A DNA stretch of 64,000 nt from CAVWCQ01 sp963753545 (GCA_963753545.1 CAVWCQ010000011.1:744001-808000), one strand, 5' to 3'. Shown: positions 27,997 to 38,236, counted from the stretch's first letter. A program made the numbers and translations. The notes: generated from the letters alone by a model not told the origin.

Positions 27997-29188
27997 CCAG
28001 CCGCTCCCTCCTCGAAAAATGCGCAAATCCGGGCAGCGCGAGCACCCCAGGCGTATTGTTGGACATCGGCCTGTGCCTGTTTACCCAGCCGGCTGCACAG
28101 TTCCCGATCCAGGTACAAACGGCGGATTGCATCAGCAAAAGCCTGGACATCACCAGGGGAAACCAGTAGCGCCAACTCGCCATTCCGCACGACTTCGGCT
28201 GTACTGGGCAGATCGGATGCCAGCACCGTACAGCCCGCCGCCATGTATTCAAACAGTTTGAGCGCGGACGCGTAATAGGCAAAGTGTTCGGTCCAGGGCA
28301 GTGGCATCGCGCCGACGTCCATCGCCGCCATATACAGCGGCACTGCATCTGGTTTCACCTGCCCGGCAGCAATCAGATGATCGGAGGTAAACCGCGCACC
28401 GTCCATTGATCGCGCAGCGTCTGCACGCCGGACTCTGGTCCGCCGACCAGCAGCAAATAACAGTCCGTGCCAGACTGATCTGCGGCCTGGGCAATGCCAT
28501 CAATCAGCGTGTCGAGTCCTTTTGCCATGCCCATCGTTTGCAGCCGCCCCACGTAGCCCACGACAAATGCCCCCGGCGGCAGATCCAGCCCCAGTGCCGC
28601 CCGCGCCGTTGGGCGATCCGGTAGATGGGCAAAGCGCGCCAGCCTTATTCCGTCGTGTTCGACCAGGATGCGCCGCGCTCCAAGCGCCCGCATTTGATCA
28701 GCCAGATGGCCGGTTACCGGAACCAGCAGCGCGCGCCGGGCTAACAATCGTTCAACCCAGCAGCCAAACCGGGAATGATGCTTCTGGTGAACCTCGTAGA
28801 CCAGCCGGGCGCGGGGCCGGGTGATCGTGATCAGCAGTCCGATTAACCAATCGCGCGTGTAATACACGTCTGCCCGGCGCGGCAGCAGCCAGATCGACAG
28901 CGCCATCAGGTAAGTGATCGTCTGCACCATAAAGGGAATGATCTGGAAGCGAAGCGGCGTCCGGTCGATCAGATCCAGGCAGGGCAGCCGCCGGAAAGCG
29001 AAACAACGCGCTACCCCATAATAATCCCAGATATCTCGATCCTGTATTGTGACCGTTCTGCGCTGGGCGGTCACAAGAGTCACCTCGTTGCCTGCTTCGG
29101 TAAATGCCTCGCACATCTGGACAATTTGCAGACCATGCGCTTTTTCCGTGGGCAGGCGGTTATTTGCCAGGTAAAGCATCGATGTCAT
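27993..29188 (-). CDS. GT4 glycosyltransferase, one frame break
   Basis: The N-terminal half reads MTSMLYLANNRLPTEKAHGL, DVYYTRDWLIGLLITITRP, ARLVYEVHQKHHSRFG, ILVEHDGIRLARFAHLP and FVVGYVGRLQTMGMAKGLDTL. A one-base break near 28390 follows DQWTVRG; the second part continues SDHLIAAGQVKPDAVPLYM, DVGAMPLPWTEHFAYYASAL, KLFEYMAAGCTVLASDLPST and AEVVRNGELALLVSPGD. It starts within the last 4 bases of the upstream glycosyltransferase (ATGA overlap). Confidence 0.85.
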
Positions 29189-30259
29189 GAACGGCTTCCC
29201 TCACCCATCAGCGTGACCAGGTGATCCATCAGGTGATCCAGGCTGTGTTCGGCTGCCGTCCGCGTGCGCAGTTCCCGCCCAATGATCGTCCGCACCTGTG
29301 CCGACATTGCCAGCAAATCAGCCAGCCGTGCCGCTAAACCAGTCGCATCATCCGGGCTGTCCACGTGCAGGTGGTCCCGATATTGCCCAAACAGCGGATC
29401 AAATGCCGGGTTACAGGCGATCAGCGGCGTTTCGGTGAGCATCGCTTCCAACGCGGTCTTGTCGAACAATCCCACCGGGCTGAGATTGGTCACCACTGCC
29501 GCCCGCCGGTAAAGGGCGAGCACTTCATCCGTTTTTTTGGGACCAAGGAAGTCGAAATCTTCTTCAATCAGGCCCAATTCACAGCGGTGGCGCTTTAACG
29601 AGTCCAGATACGCCTCATCGCCGGACGCGGCAGTTGGCCCTACCACAGCGAAACGCACGGGAGGTCCATCAAACTGATCGCGCAGCAGGGCCGCTGCTTC
29701 GAGCAGCGTATGGTGATGTTTAATCGGAGAGATACGCCCAACGGCCAGCACCAATGGCGGGGTATCGCGCCGCACGTTGGCGGGAGAGAATTTTTCCGTA
29801 TCAATGCCGTGCCCCAATGCATGCACCTTCGGATTTTCAAGTGGGAAACTGCTTGGCACAGCAGTGGCGACAGATCGTGCGCAGCGCAGCGCCAGCCGCA
29901 GTTCGAAGCTGTCCTGTCGATGCGTGAACCAAAGGTTTTGCGGCTTGTGGAACAAGGCAGCGTAAGGGGCCGCCAGCCAGGTAAAGCGTGGAATCATGTG
30001 GCTGAACCATACATCGACCTCGCGTCCGGCGCTGCTCAGCGTCCTATAAAATGCTTGCAGTTCGCGGGCGCGGCTGGAACCGCGATCTTTGCCCATTGAG
30101 TGAATCGTCACGTTGCCCGGCAGATCGGTCTCAGCAGCTTCTAGCGCCAGCACATGCAGGTGTTCGAACTCGTGCCGCCAGCGCTCGAACCCACGCGACG
30201 GCGAAGCCTAACGCCGCATCATTTTCATCAACTTTCTGCATCATCATCAGAACGCGCAC
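29185..30259 (-). CDS. GT4 glycosyltransferase, one frame break near the start
   Basis: The likely start is a GTG at 30259 (VRVLMMMQKVDENDAALGFA), 8 bases after the upstream stop, with GAGG before it. About 31 codons in, near 30165, the frame shifts to HVLALEAAETDLPGNVTIHS and continues cleanly. Core motifs: VDVWFSHMIPRFTWLAAPYA, AVPSSFPLENPKVHALGHGI, LVLAVGRISPIKHHHTLLEA, FLGPKKTDEVLALYRRAAVV and LFDKTALEAMLTETPLIACN. Sugar donor not predictable. Confidence 0.8.
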
Positions 30260-30267
30260 CGGGTTTT

Positions 30268-31401
30268 TTACCTCACTGTGTCGCTGTAAGTCTGCACAAT
30301 CGCCGCCATGAGCCGATCATAGTCGAACCGTTCCAGCACATCCGCCCGCCCCCTCGCCCCCATCGTTTGCGCCCGCGCCGGATCGGAAAGCAAATCAATC
30401 ATAGCAGCGGCTAATGCCTCTGGGGTATGGTCACACAGCAGGCCCGTTTCGCCATCACACACGACAGCACTGGACCCCACATTGCGCGTCGATACGACAG
30501 GCTTACCTGCCGCCAATGCTTCCATCAAGACACGGGGAACGCCTTCATAATAGGAACTATGGGCATAAAGGGACGCCAGAGCGTAATAAGGCGGCAGATT
30601 GTCATGCGGTACCCGACCGGGAAACCGCACATAAGCCGGATCGGCGCGCCGGACATACTGTGGATAATGCGTGAAATCTCCGACCAGCAGCAGCCGCGCT
30701 GCGGGTAGACGATCATGGACGAGGGCGAAAGCGTCTAGCAGGAGATCAACGTGTTTGAAGGCAACAGGCAGCCCAACCCACAGGGCAACCGGGGCGTCTG
30801 GTTCCAGGTGAAGCTGCTCGCGCAGAACTGCCAGTTGATCGGCGGGAACGGGAGACGCAAAGCGATCCAGGCGAACAGGGACGCTCACAACGCTGATCCG
30901 GTCGGCGGGGATGCCCAGCTCCACATAGACCTGTTTTTCGTACTCGGTTAGAACCCGGCAGGTATCAGCATGTTTGACAACCCACTTGCCCACCAACCGC
31001 AAGACCCGGTTGCGAACCGGATGCTCCGCGATCCAGTGTGGATTGGTGAAAAATGTGCTGTGGCTCTGGACGTTCAAGGGCAGTTTAAAACGCCATTTGA
31101 GCAGAAGGCCCACCCATCCGGTTGTAAACGGGTCCTGCGCCGTCAGCACATCGGCGGGATGCGCACGATGAATCTGCGCCGCGACACGAAATGCGCGCCA
31201 GGGAAAGAGATACGGCGAACGGCAGTTGGTTGGATAAACGGTCAGATGTTCCGAGAACTGCCGGGGTTCTTTGTGTGCGGTGTTATAGACGACAATCCGC
31301 AAATCCCCGATCCCCTTGGCGTATTCCATATGGCGCTGCACTGTATCACCGTGCTCTGCGCCTAACAGACTGCCGTCGAGGCTGATCATCAGGACGCGCA
31401 T
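30268..31401 (-). CDS. GT4 glycosyltransferase
   Basis: 377 residues, intact. MRVLMISLDGSLLGAEHGDT, ADVLTAQDPFTTGWVGLLLK, LNVQSHSTFFTNPHWIAEHP, CRVLTEYEKQVYVELGIP, RISVVSVPVRLDRFASP, VALWVGLPVAFKHVDLLLDA, FPGRVPHDNLPPYYALASLY, SSYYEGVPRVLMEALAAGKP and VVSTRNVGSSAVVCDGETG. The GT-B donor E-x7-E motif is intact (EGVPRVLME). It overlaps the upstream gene by 13 bases. Confidence 0.88.
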   Translation of the reverse strand: MRVLMISLDGSLLGAEHGDTVQRHMEYAKGIGDLRIVVYNTAHKEPRQFSEHLTVYPTNCRSPYLFPWRAFRVAAQIHRAHPADVLTAQDPFTTGWVGLLLKWRFKLPLNVQSHSTFFTNPHWIAEHPVRNRVLRLVGKWVVKHADTCRVLTEYEKQVYVELGIPADRISVVSVPVRLDRFASPVPADQLAVLREQLHLEPDAPVALWVGLPVAFKHVDLLLDAFALVHDRLPAARLLLVGDFTHYPQYVRRADPAYVRFPGRVPHDNLPPYYALASLYAHSSYYEGVPRVLMEALAAGKPVVSTRNVGSSAVVCDGETGLLCDHTPEALAAAMIDLLSDPARAQTMGARGRADVLERFDYDRLMAAIVQTYSDTVR

Positions 31402-32522
31402 AAACCCTCCAATGCAGCCGCCGTTTGTTCCACCAGCGTCGCCCAGCGGAACCGTTCCAGCCCGATCCCGGTCCCGGCGGCTAGCTTCTCCCGCGTATCG
31501 CCCAAAAATGCGGCGTGGATCGTCTCAATCAGCGCGCCAGGATCGCCATATGGGACAAGCAGCCCATTTTCGCCATGCCGGATCACTTCGGGATTGCCGC
31601 CTTTGTCGCTGGCGATGGCAGGCGTACCGGCCAGCATGGATTCCAGTAGGAAATGCGACAGTCCTTCATAGCCCGAATACAGCACCGCATAATCAACCGC
31701 CCGCAGGTAGTGCGCCAGCCGTTCACGTTTGACACGGCCCAGGAAAATCGCCCGGTCTGCCACCCCTTCAGAGTCCGCCAGAGCGCGCAGAGACGATTCT
31801 TCCGGCCCATCCCCGGCGATCAAAAGCCGTACCTCCGGCAAACTGCCCAGCACCCGGATCAGATAGTCGATCCCTTTCCAGCGGACCAGCCGGGCAGTGG
31901 TGAGCAGGTACGGACCGCTGTCCAGACCCAGTTCGGCGCGGGCGGCGGATCGACTGAGTTGGCTGGTGGCGACATTCGGATCGAGTGCGTTATAGATCAC
32001 CTGCACACGCTCTGGCGCTGCGCCCCAGCCGATCACCATCTGGCGCAGGTACTGGCTCGGCACGATGATCTGATCCATTCGCCGGACCTCGCGGGCGCGT
32101 CTCTGCTTCAGGAATTCCACGCGCCAATCATATTTGGCTGTCTGGAAATAATCGATATCCTCAGTGGCACTAATCCAGCCCTTGTTGACGGAACGTTCCC
32201 AGGCGAGATCACCGACAACCTTGAGAATGCGCGGCCTGCGCCCTGCTCCGATCAGCGGCAGACCCAGGCTGTTCATGAAGATCAGATCAGACCATCCAAT
32301 TTCCGGCCAGGCCGCTCGCGCATAGTCAGCCATCCGCACTGGCAGGTTCCGCCGGGGGATGCGCCGCACCGCATAGGGATAGTCGTTGTTCGGTGCATCA
32401 CCAAAGGCCAGCACCCGGATCGTATGCCCGCGCGCCTGAAGCCAGGGAAGGAGGTGATAGAGATAGGTGGAGGGGCCGCCCGACTCCGGGTGAAAAATAC
32501 CAGAGGCCACAAATATTTTCAT
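31389..32522 (-). CDS. GT4 glycosyltransferase
   Basis: 377 residues, intact. MKIFVASGIFHPESGGPSTY, IFMNSLGLPLIGAGRRPRIL, KVVGDLAWERSVNKGWISA, IIVPSQYLRQMVIGWG, VIYNALDPNVATSQL, LLTTARLVRWKGIDYLIRVL, LGRVKRERLAHYLRAVDYAV, EGLSHFLLESMLAGTPAIAS and DKGGNPEVIRHGENGLLVP. It is the first gene of the run of overlapping glycosyltransferases, downstream of the sugar-dehydrogenase terminator. Confidence 0.88.
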   Translation of the reverse strand: MKIFVASGIFHPESGGPSTYLYHLLPWLQARGHTIRVLAFGDAPNNDYPYAVRRIPRRNLPVRMADYARAAWPEIGWSDLIFMNSLGLPLIGAGRRPRILKVVGDLAWERSVNKGWISATEDIDYFQTAKYDWRVEFLKQRRAREVRRMDQIIVPSQYLRQMVIGWGAAPERVQVIYNALDPNVATSQLSRSAARAELGLDSGPYLLTTARLVRWKGIDYLIRVLGSLPEVRLLIAGDGPEESSLRALADSEGVADRAIFLGRVKRERLAHYLRAVDYAVLYSGYEGLSHFLLESMLAGTPAIASDKGGNPEVIRHGENGLLVPYGDPGALIETIHAAFLGDTREKLAAGTGIGLERFRWATLVEQTAAALEGLCAS

Positions 32523-32535
32523 AATGTTCCTGCGT

Positions 32536-32563
32536 AAAAACGGGGCAGTCTAACGCTGCCCCG
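32536..32563 (-). terminator. Intrinsic terminator after the nucleotide-sugar dehydrogenase
   Basis: CGGGGCAG (32541-32548) and CTGCCCCG (32556-32563) pair. On minus they are followed by TTTTTACGC. It lies between the dehydrogenase stop and the next glycosyltransferase start, so it may separate two transcripts or act as a partial terminator. Confidence 0.8.
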
Positions 32564-32617
32564 CCAATGATCATATTCTCCCTCTCCAACAGGATTGGAA
32601 AGGAGCCAAAGGTGAGA

Positions 32618-33943
32618 TTACAAGCGCACGACACGCGCCTTGCCGATGTGCCCAACCGTCGCGTTGCGCGTATCCACCACCAGTTTAGCGTGCTCCAGGA
32701 TGAAGTCATAATCATAGACCGAGTGATCGGTCACGACCACAACGCAGTCCTGCTCAGCCAGCCATTCGGTGGTCATCTCGACGCCGTGATGGATGCGCTC
32801 CCCAGACAGGCGTACGCTCTCTACAAAGGGATCGTTAAAGGTGACATGCGCACCTTTTTCTTCGAGCAGTTCATGCACGTCCAGCGCTGGCGACTCGCGC
32901 ACATCATCAATATCGCGCTTGTAAGCCATGCCCAGAATGCCGATCTTGGCCCCGTTGACCGACTTGCAGTCATCATTGAGCGCTTCAGTCACGAGATCGC
33001 TGACATAATAGGGCATCGACGTGTTGATCTCGCTGGCGAGTTCGATAAAGCGGGCCGTGTAGTTCAGCGCGCGCAGTTTCCAGCTCAGATACAGCGGGTC
33101 AATCGGGATGCAGTGTCCGCCGAGTCCTGGTCCCGGATAGAAGGGCATAAAGCCGAAGGGCTTGGTACCAGCCGCGCGGATCACTTCCCAGACATCGACG
33201 TCGAGCCGGGCGCACATGATCGCCATCTCGTTCACCAGGCCAATGTTCACAGCGCGGAAGGTGTTTTCGAGCAGTTTGACCATCTCGGCGGCAGCCGTTG
33301 ATGAAACGGGCACAACCTGATCCACTGCCGGGCTGTAAAGGGCGGTCACGATGTCCACGCAGTCTGGGGTCACACCGCCGACAACCTTGGGCGTATTGCG
33401 CACGCCGTAGGTTTTGTTGCCGGGGTCTACCCGTTCAGGCGAGAAGGCGACAAACACATCCTTACCTACCGTCATGCCATTGCTCAGCAGCCGGGGCAGA
33501 ATCACTTCATCAGTTGTACCGGGATAGGTTGTGCTTTCCAAAACCACCAGCATTCCCGGATGGCAGATTTTCGCAACCGCGTCTGCGGCAGCGATCACAA
33601 AGCTCATATCCGGGTCTTTGGTTTTGCGCAGCGGTGTTGGCACACAGATGCTAACAGTATCAACCTCACGTAAATCATCATATGAGGTGGTAGCGCGCAG
33701 ATGCCCGGTTTCGACCAGTGGAGCAAGCGTCTCGGTTGAAATGTCGGGAATGTAGCTTACACCTGCATTCAACTTATCCACTTTTTCTTTCAGCACGTCC
33801 AGACCGATGACGTGGTATCCGACCCGCGCGAACTCAACAGCGAGGGGCAGCCCCACGTACCCCATACCAATGATGCCAACAGTTGCTGTCCGGCTGTTCA
33901 GACGATCAAGCAGTTGTTGTTTGTAGTCAACCATTCTTTTCAC
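32618..33943 (-). CDS. UDP-N-acetyl-hexosamine 6-dehydrogenase (WbpA/WecC type)
   Basis: 441 residues with the three domains of the UDP-glucose/GDP-mannose dehydrogenase family. NAD-binding GIIGMGYVGLPLAVEFARVG, LESTTYPGTTDEVILPRL, FSPERVDPGNK, central KLLENTFRAVNIGLVNEMA and catalytic GPGLGGHCIPIDPLYLSWK (nucleophile Cys). C-terminal VRESPALDVHELLEEKGA is also present. The FSPERVDPGN and HCIPIDPLYLSW forms are typical of the UDP-GlcNAc/ManNAc branch, which supplies uronic acids for surface polysaccharide. Start GTG at 33943, or ATG at 33934 (MVDYKQQ), which has better spacing to GGGTG. Confidence 0.9.
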   Translation of the reverse strand: MKRMVDYKQQLLDRLNSRTATVGIIGMGYVGLPLAVEFARVGYHVIGLDVLKEKVDKLNAGVSYIPDISTETLAPLVETGHLRATTSYDDLREVDTVSICVPTPLRKTKDPDMSFVIAAADAVAKICHPGMLVVLESTTYPGTTDEVILPRLLSNGMTVGKDVFVAFSPERVDPGNKTYGVRNTPKVVGGVTPDCVDIVTALYSPAVDQVVPVSSTAAAEMVKLLENTFRAVNIGLVNEMAIMCARLDVDVWEVIRAAGTKPFGFMPFYPGPGLGGHCIPIDPLYLSWKLRALNYTARFIELASEINTSMPYYVSDLVTEALNDDCKSVNGAKIGILGMAYKRDIDDVRESPALDVHELLEEKGAHVTFNDPFVESVRLSGERIHHGVEMTTEWLAEQDCVVVVTDHSVYDYDFILEHAKLVVDTRNATVGHIGKARVVRL

Positions 33944-34206
33944 CCGCTATGAAACGCTATGCGAGGTTGAATACCAGGATTCTCTGCCAACCTCTCCGGC
34001 AATTATAGCGACCCCTGGAGGGGGGGACAATGACGTTTGGCTAACGAAAACCTTACAATACTCGTTTATTTGTGAGGCTTATCACTACGCGACAATTGCT
34101 CATTTGCCGATTCGCGTTGTTGATTCGCCCTTCAGCCTCTTCAGGTCTGGCGGTAGGATGGACACAAATGCTCAATCGCTCGGAAGAACTTTGAGGAGAA
34201 TGAACC

Positions 34207-35082
34207 ATGAAAGGCTCGAAAGTTTTGTTCCTGGTTATTCTGGCTGTTGTCTTGTCGCTGGGCGCGCTGAATGTCGCCGCCAAGGATAACAGTGGGTCAT
34301 GGGTTGTCGTGAGTGAGATGGAAATTACCCACCCGATGTATGCCGCCAGTTTTTTGAATGACACAGTAGGCATCACGGTTGGTTATGCTGGCGAGATTCA
34401 CTACACCACCGACGGTGGCACGAGCTGGCCGAGAGCCGTCAACACGTCTATGTGCCGCTTTGGGCTGGATATTATTGACGAAACGACCGCCTGGAATGTA
34501 GGAAACGGCGGCAACGTCCGCTTCTCCAGTGATGGCGGCGCGACCTGGACAGCAGTGACCGATCTACCTTTTAAGGGTGTCAGCAAACTGGTGAGCTTCA
34601 TTGATGAACAGACGGGCTGGGTCTCGAATAACGTCGCGCTCTGGGCAACGGCTGATGGCGGACAGTCGTGGCAGGAAATCGAACTGCCCGATGGCTTCGA
34701 TTCGAAGAATTCCGTCGCCTCGTTATCTCTGCTTGATGCGGCAACTGGCTACCTGCTCGATATTCAGGGTTACCTTTACACCACGGCGGACGGCGGCGCG
34801 ACATGGGCATCGCAGCCGGTGGTCCTGAGCGATGAACGTAAGATTTCAACGATGGCGACCCCGGCGATCCGCTTCTTCGACGAAGACAACGGCATGATGG
34901 CGATCCGCATTAAGAAGGCCGGGTTTGCCGTGTTGCGCACCGAAGATGGCGGCGCAACGTGGGCCGAAGAAGCCCTCCCGTTTGAAGGCGAATCCGGCAT
35001 CCTGACCATCACCCACGATGGCAGTTACCTGACCTACATGGCACCGAACGCGATCACAGTTCTGAACTACGTTACCGAATAA
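34207..35082 (+). CDS. Exported BNR/Asp-box repeat (Ycf48-like) beta-propeller protein
   Basis: A signal peptide (MKGSKVLFLVILAVVLSLGA, cleavage near NVAA/KDN) is followed by repeats with Asp-box motifs: YTTDGGTSW, FSSDGGATW, ATADGGQSW, YTTADGGATW and RTEDGGATW. These predict a five- to seven-bladed propeller of the Ycf48/sialidase-like kind, probably extracytoplasmic. GAGGAGA lies 9 bases before the ATG. Monocistronic. Ligand unknown. Confidence 0.82.
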   Translation: MKGSKVLFLVILAVVLSLGALNVAAKDNSGSWVVVSEMEITHPMYAASFLNDTVGITVGYAGEIHYTTDGGTSWPRAVNTSMCRFGLDIIDETTAWNVGNGGNVRFSSDGGATWTAVTDLPFKGVSKLVSFIDEQTGWVSNNVALWATADGGQSWQEIELPDGFDSKNSVASLSLLDAATGYLLDIQGYLYTTADGGATWASQPVVLSDERKISTMATPAIRFFDEDNGMMAIRIKKAGFAVLRTEDGGATWAEEALPFEGESGILTITHDGSYLTYMAPNAITVLNYVTE

Positions 35083-35170
35083 CGCTTTTCTTTTTCGCAC
35101 TGCTCTCGATACAATAGACTCTGATCTTATGGTCAGAGTTTATCCTGTTTTTGGGGACGAGGTCGTTATC

Positions 35171-36088
35171 ATGGAACTGTTCACCACAGGCCGAGTCATT
35201 TATCCAGAATATCAGGTTGCCCTGGTTCACATCCCAAACGAACGATTTGCCTCTGACTGTGGCAGCCGCTTTCGCATCATCCTGATCGAGGACGGAGCCG
35301 GAATCCTGAGCCTGGACGAGCGGCAGGAAGTATTTGTCGCCCCGGCGCTCTTCTGCCTGAACGAACAGGAAGAACCGCACTTGCATGCAACGGCTCCCGT
35401 ACGCGCGCAGAGCGTTTATTTTCATCCCAACGCGATCAACAGCATCTTTACCTTCGACAATATCCGCTGCGAAGCCGGTTTTTCGCTGACGCAAAGCCAG
35501 GATACCCATATGCTGCGCGTCTTTTTGAAGCGCACAGGCGCTTATGGTGGGCAGTTGATGATTGGCCCAGTCACTGCCCAGCGCCTGCGTTCCCTGTTTG
35601 CCGATCTGGACAGCCAGCTTTTGAACCAGCCCGACGATAGCTGGCCCTGTCGCAGTCGTTCCTACCTGTTGGAACTACTTTTTGTGATAGACCGCCTGTT
35701 TGACTTACCGGAGCCGCACTCCTCCCCGCGAAGCGAGACAACCGGATCGCATCACTCCCCCGAAGAACTCGATCCCATCCTGCTCTACCTGCACGCCCAC
35801 TACCGCGAAAAGATCACGATTGGTTCGCTGGCACGCCGCTTTAATACCAATCGCACCACCCTCACTGAACATTTCCGCGAAACGACAGGCGTCCCGGTGA
35901 TGACCTACCTGACCCGGCTGCGTATCCGGCTGGCAACCTCCATGCTGCACGATACGCAGTTACCCGTCTACGAGGTTGCGGAACGGGTTGGCTATACCGA
36001 TCTGACGCACTTCGGGCGGACTTTCCGCAAGTATACGGGCATCACTCCCAGCGAATATCGGGAACGCTACTGCTGGATGTTGAAATAG
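35171..36088 (+). CDS. AraC-family transcriptional regulator
   Basis: About 305 residues from the ATG at 35171 (MELFTTGRVIYPEYQVALVH), preferred over an earlier ATG at 35129 because GAGG sits at correct spacing. The N-terminal half is a cupin-like ligand domain. The C-terminal half holds two helix-turn-helix units: ITIGSLARRFNTNRTTLTEH and VYEVAERVGYTDLTHFGRTF followed by RKYTGITPSEYRER. No adjacent target gene is obvious; the BNR gene upstream is on the same strand, 89 bases away. Confidence 0.88.
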   Translation: MELFTTGRVIYPEYQVALVHIPNERFASDCGSRFRIILIEDGAGILSLDERQEVFVAPALFCLNEQEEPHLHATAPVRAQSVYFHPNAINSIFTFDNIRCEAGFSLTQSQDTHMLRVFLKRTGAYGGQLMIGPVTAQRLRSLFADLDSQLLNQPDDSWPCRSRSYLLELLFVIDRLFDLPEPHSSPRSETTGSHHSPEELDPILLYLHAHYREKITIGSLARRFNTNRTTLTEHFRETTGVPVMTYLTRLRIRLATSMLHDTQLPVYEVAERVGYTDLTHFGRTFRKYTGITPSEYRERYCWMLK

Positions 36089-36091
36089 GCC

Positions 36092-36165
36092 TCTTATCTT
36101 CTCTTGTTTTTCCTTTGTGCTCTCTGCGCACTTTGCGGTGAACCCATTCTTGATTTTTCTTTGTC
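36092..36165 (+). repeat. Dispersed T-rich repeat
   Basis: TCTTCTCTTGTTTTTCCTTTGTGCTCTCTGCGCACTTTGCGGTGAA and flanks match the family consensus (CTTTGCG units ending GCGGTGAA). It directly follows the AraC stop codon. Confidence 0.75.
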
Positions 36166-36268
36166 CGGCCTTCCTCGGAAACCTCGCGCAACCACCCGCC
36201 GCACGTTATACTGATGCCATGTGATAGGGACGACGTTTTGGTCGTCCAGCATGATTTAGGGGTTACAC

Positions 36269-37354
36269 ATGCGACTGGGAATTATCGGCCTGCCCAACGC
36301 GGGCAAGACCACTATTTTTAATGCACTGACTGGCAGCACGCTGCCGACTGAACCGTTTTCGTCCGGCCAACTGGAAGTCCATACCGCCGTTGTCAACGTG
36401 CCCGATGATCGCGTCGAACGGCTGAAAGAAATCTACAAGCCCAAGAAAACAACCTATACCACCGTCACTTATACCGATATCGGCGGGCTGGATAAGGGAA
36501 TCGGTGAGGGCGGCATGAGCGGCCCGATGCGCAACGAACTCCAGCAGGTCGATGGCTTTTTACACGTCATCCGCGCTTTTGAAGATCCGAATGTGCCGCA
36601 CCCGCAGGAAACCGTCGATGCGATCCGCGATCTGGCGACTATCGACAGCGAATTTATGCTGCTCGACACGATCACCGTCGAGAATCGCCTTGCCCGGCTG
36701 GACGAAGAGCGCAAAAAGGGCAAGGTCGATAACAAGGTGCAGGCCGAAGCGGAGATGGAACTTTTGCAGCGCCTGCACACCCAGTTGGACAATGAACAGC
36801 CGCTGCGCGACGTGGATCTTACGCCGGAAGAGCACAAGATGCTGCGCGGCTATGGCCTGTTTTCGCTCAAGCCCGTCCTGGTGATCTTCAACCAGGGCGA
36901 CGACAGCAGCGATCCCGCCGCCAACCTGAATTACAAGCACAAGCACACGATGGTGATGAGTCTGCGCGGCAAGCTGGAAGCCGAGATCGCCCAACTGGAT
37001 AATCCCGAAGATGTGGAAATGTTCCTGTCGGAATACAACATCAGTGAGCCGAGCCGGGAGCGTGTGATCCATCTCTCCTACCAACTGCTCGATATTCACT
37101 CCTTCCTGACCTACGGTGAGGACGAGGTACGCGCCTGGAGTATGCGCAAGGGCGGGACTTCCGTTGAAGCCGCCGGGACGATCCACACCGATCTGGCGCG
37201 CGGATTCATCCGGGCCGAGGTGATCGCCTTCAAGGACTTTATCGACGCGGGCGGCAGTGAGGTCGAGGTCAAGAAGCGCGGCAAGATGCGCCTCGAAGGC
37301 AAAGAATACATCGTGCAGGACGGCGATATGCTCGTCATCCGCTTTAACATCTAG
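36269..37354 (+). CDS. ychF: YchF/OLA1-family P-loop ATPase
   Basis: 361 residues. G1 GIIGLPNAGKTTIFNALTG, G2 region KKTTYTTVTYTDIGGL (with G3-like DIGGL), and a FNQGDD segment replacing the NKxD specificity motif, as in YchF, where the loss of NKxD allows ATP binding. The inserted helical domain spans about 125-200. The C-terminal TGS domain reads DLARGFIRAEVIAFKDFIDA and ends in GDMLVIRFNI, the usual YchF C-terminus. Part of the housekeeping block within the glycan region. Confidence 0.92.
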   Translation: MRLGIIGLPNAGKTTIFNALTGSTLPTEPFSSGQLEVHTAVVNVPDDRVERLKEIYKPKKTTYTTVTYTDIGGLDKGIGEGGMSGPMRNELQQVDGFLHVIRAFEDPNVPHPQETVDAIRDLATIDSEFMLLDTITVENRLARLDEERKKGKVDNKVQAEAEMELLQRLHTQLDNEQPLRDVDLTPEEHKMLRGYGLFSLKPVLVIFNQGDDSSDPAANLNYKHKHTMVMSLRGKLEAEIAQLDNPEDVEMFLSEYNISEPSRERVIHLSYQLLDIHSFLTYGEDEVRAWSMRKGGTSVEAAGTIHTDLARGFIRAEVIAFKDFIDAGGSEVEVKKRGKMRLEGKEYIVQDGDMLVIRFNI

Positions 37355-37409
37355 AGACTGGGTGGCCTAGGCAACCTTCGGTTACACCGGGTCGCCCCTT
37401 ACTGAAATC

Positions 37410-38177
37410 ATGATCGAAGTCATCCATCTTGCCAAGCAGTTTAAGAAGTTCGAAGCAGTCCGCGATGTGTCGTTTCGTGCCAATGCGGGCGAAGTGTTTG
37501 GGCTGTTAGGTCCGAACGGCGCGGGCAAAACCACCACGCTGCGTATGCTCTCAACCGTCGTATCGCCCACCTCTGGCACAGCGACGGTAGACGGGTATGA
37601 TATCCGCACCCAAAAAGACGCGGTGCGATCTCACCTGGGGATTCTGGTCGAAAACGCGGGCCTCTATGCCCACGCGACTACCCGCGAGCATCTTCGCTTC
37701 GTGGGCAACCTGCACGGGCTGAACGGTTCCGGCCTCGAAGGGCAGATTGACGTATTGATCAACGCGCTGGATATGCGCGACTTCGCGGATCGCCGGGCAA
37801 GCGGATTCTCCCGCGGGATGGTGCGTAAAGTCGTCATGGCGATGGCGCTCATCCACAACCCGCCGAACATCATTCTGGATGAGCCGACGCAGGGCCTCGA
37901 CGTCGTGAGCACGCGGGCCGTGCGCGATCTGGTCCGCCGCTTTAGGTCTGAGGGGCGCTGTGTCGTCATGAGCACCCATCACATGGATGAAGTCGAGCGC
38001 CTCTGTGATCGGGTCGCGATCATTCACCGGGGTCTGATCCTGGAAGCGGGTACGCCTGCCGAGCTGATCGAGAAGTATCATGCCGATAATCTGGAGACTG
38101 CTTTTGTGGAAATTGTCGGCGCAGAAGCCCTGCTCAATGAGGCCGTGCGCGAGGCGGCGGATAAGCGGGCACATTAG
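37410..38177 (+). CDS. ABC transporter ATP-binding protein, NatA-like
   Basis: 255 residues. Walker A GLLGPNGAGKTTTLRML, Q-loop region LGILVENAGLYAHATTREHL, signature FSRGMVRKVVMAMAL (a variant of LSGGMRRR), Walker B NIILDEPTQGLDVVS and H-loop MSTHHMDE. It resembles NatA/CcmA/DrrA exporters. No permease gene adjoins it: csp follows and ychF precedes. The partner is elsewhere or the ATPase works alone. A small hairpin (AACC-TTC-GGTT, about 37373) lies in the 55-base spacer before it. Confidence 0.86.
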   Translation: MIEVIHLAKQFKKFEAVRDVSFRANAGEVFGLLGPNGAGKTTTLRMLSTVVSPTSGTATVDGYDIRTQKDAVRSHLGILVENAGLYAHATTREHLRFVGNLHGLNGSGLEGQIDVLINALDMRDFADRRASGFSRGMVRKVVMAMALIHNPPNIILDEPTQGLDVVSTRAVRDLVRRFRSEGRCVVMSTHHMDEVERLCDRVAIIHRGLILEAGTPAELIEKYHADNLETAFVEIVGAEALLNEAVREAADKRAH

Positions 38178-38201
38178 GTTCTAAAAAATCAAATTTCCTC
38201 A

Positions 38202-38230
38202 TTGACACTTTAGAGGTTCCTTTATACAAT
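38202..38230 (+). promoter_or_regulatory. Strong sigma-70 promoter upstream of csp
   Basis: TTGACA (38202-38207), 17-base spacer, TACAAT (38225-38230). This is close to consensus on both hexamers. Confidence 0.8.
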
Positions 38231-38236
38231 TATCCG

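Noticed and set aside
31653..32537. Long plus-strand open frame opposite a glycosyltransferase
   Set aside because: Shadow of the intact GT4 gene on the other strand.
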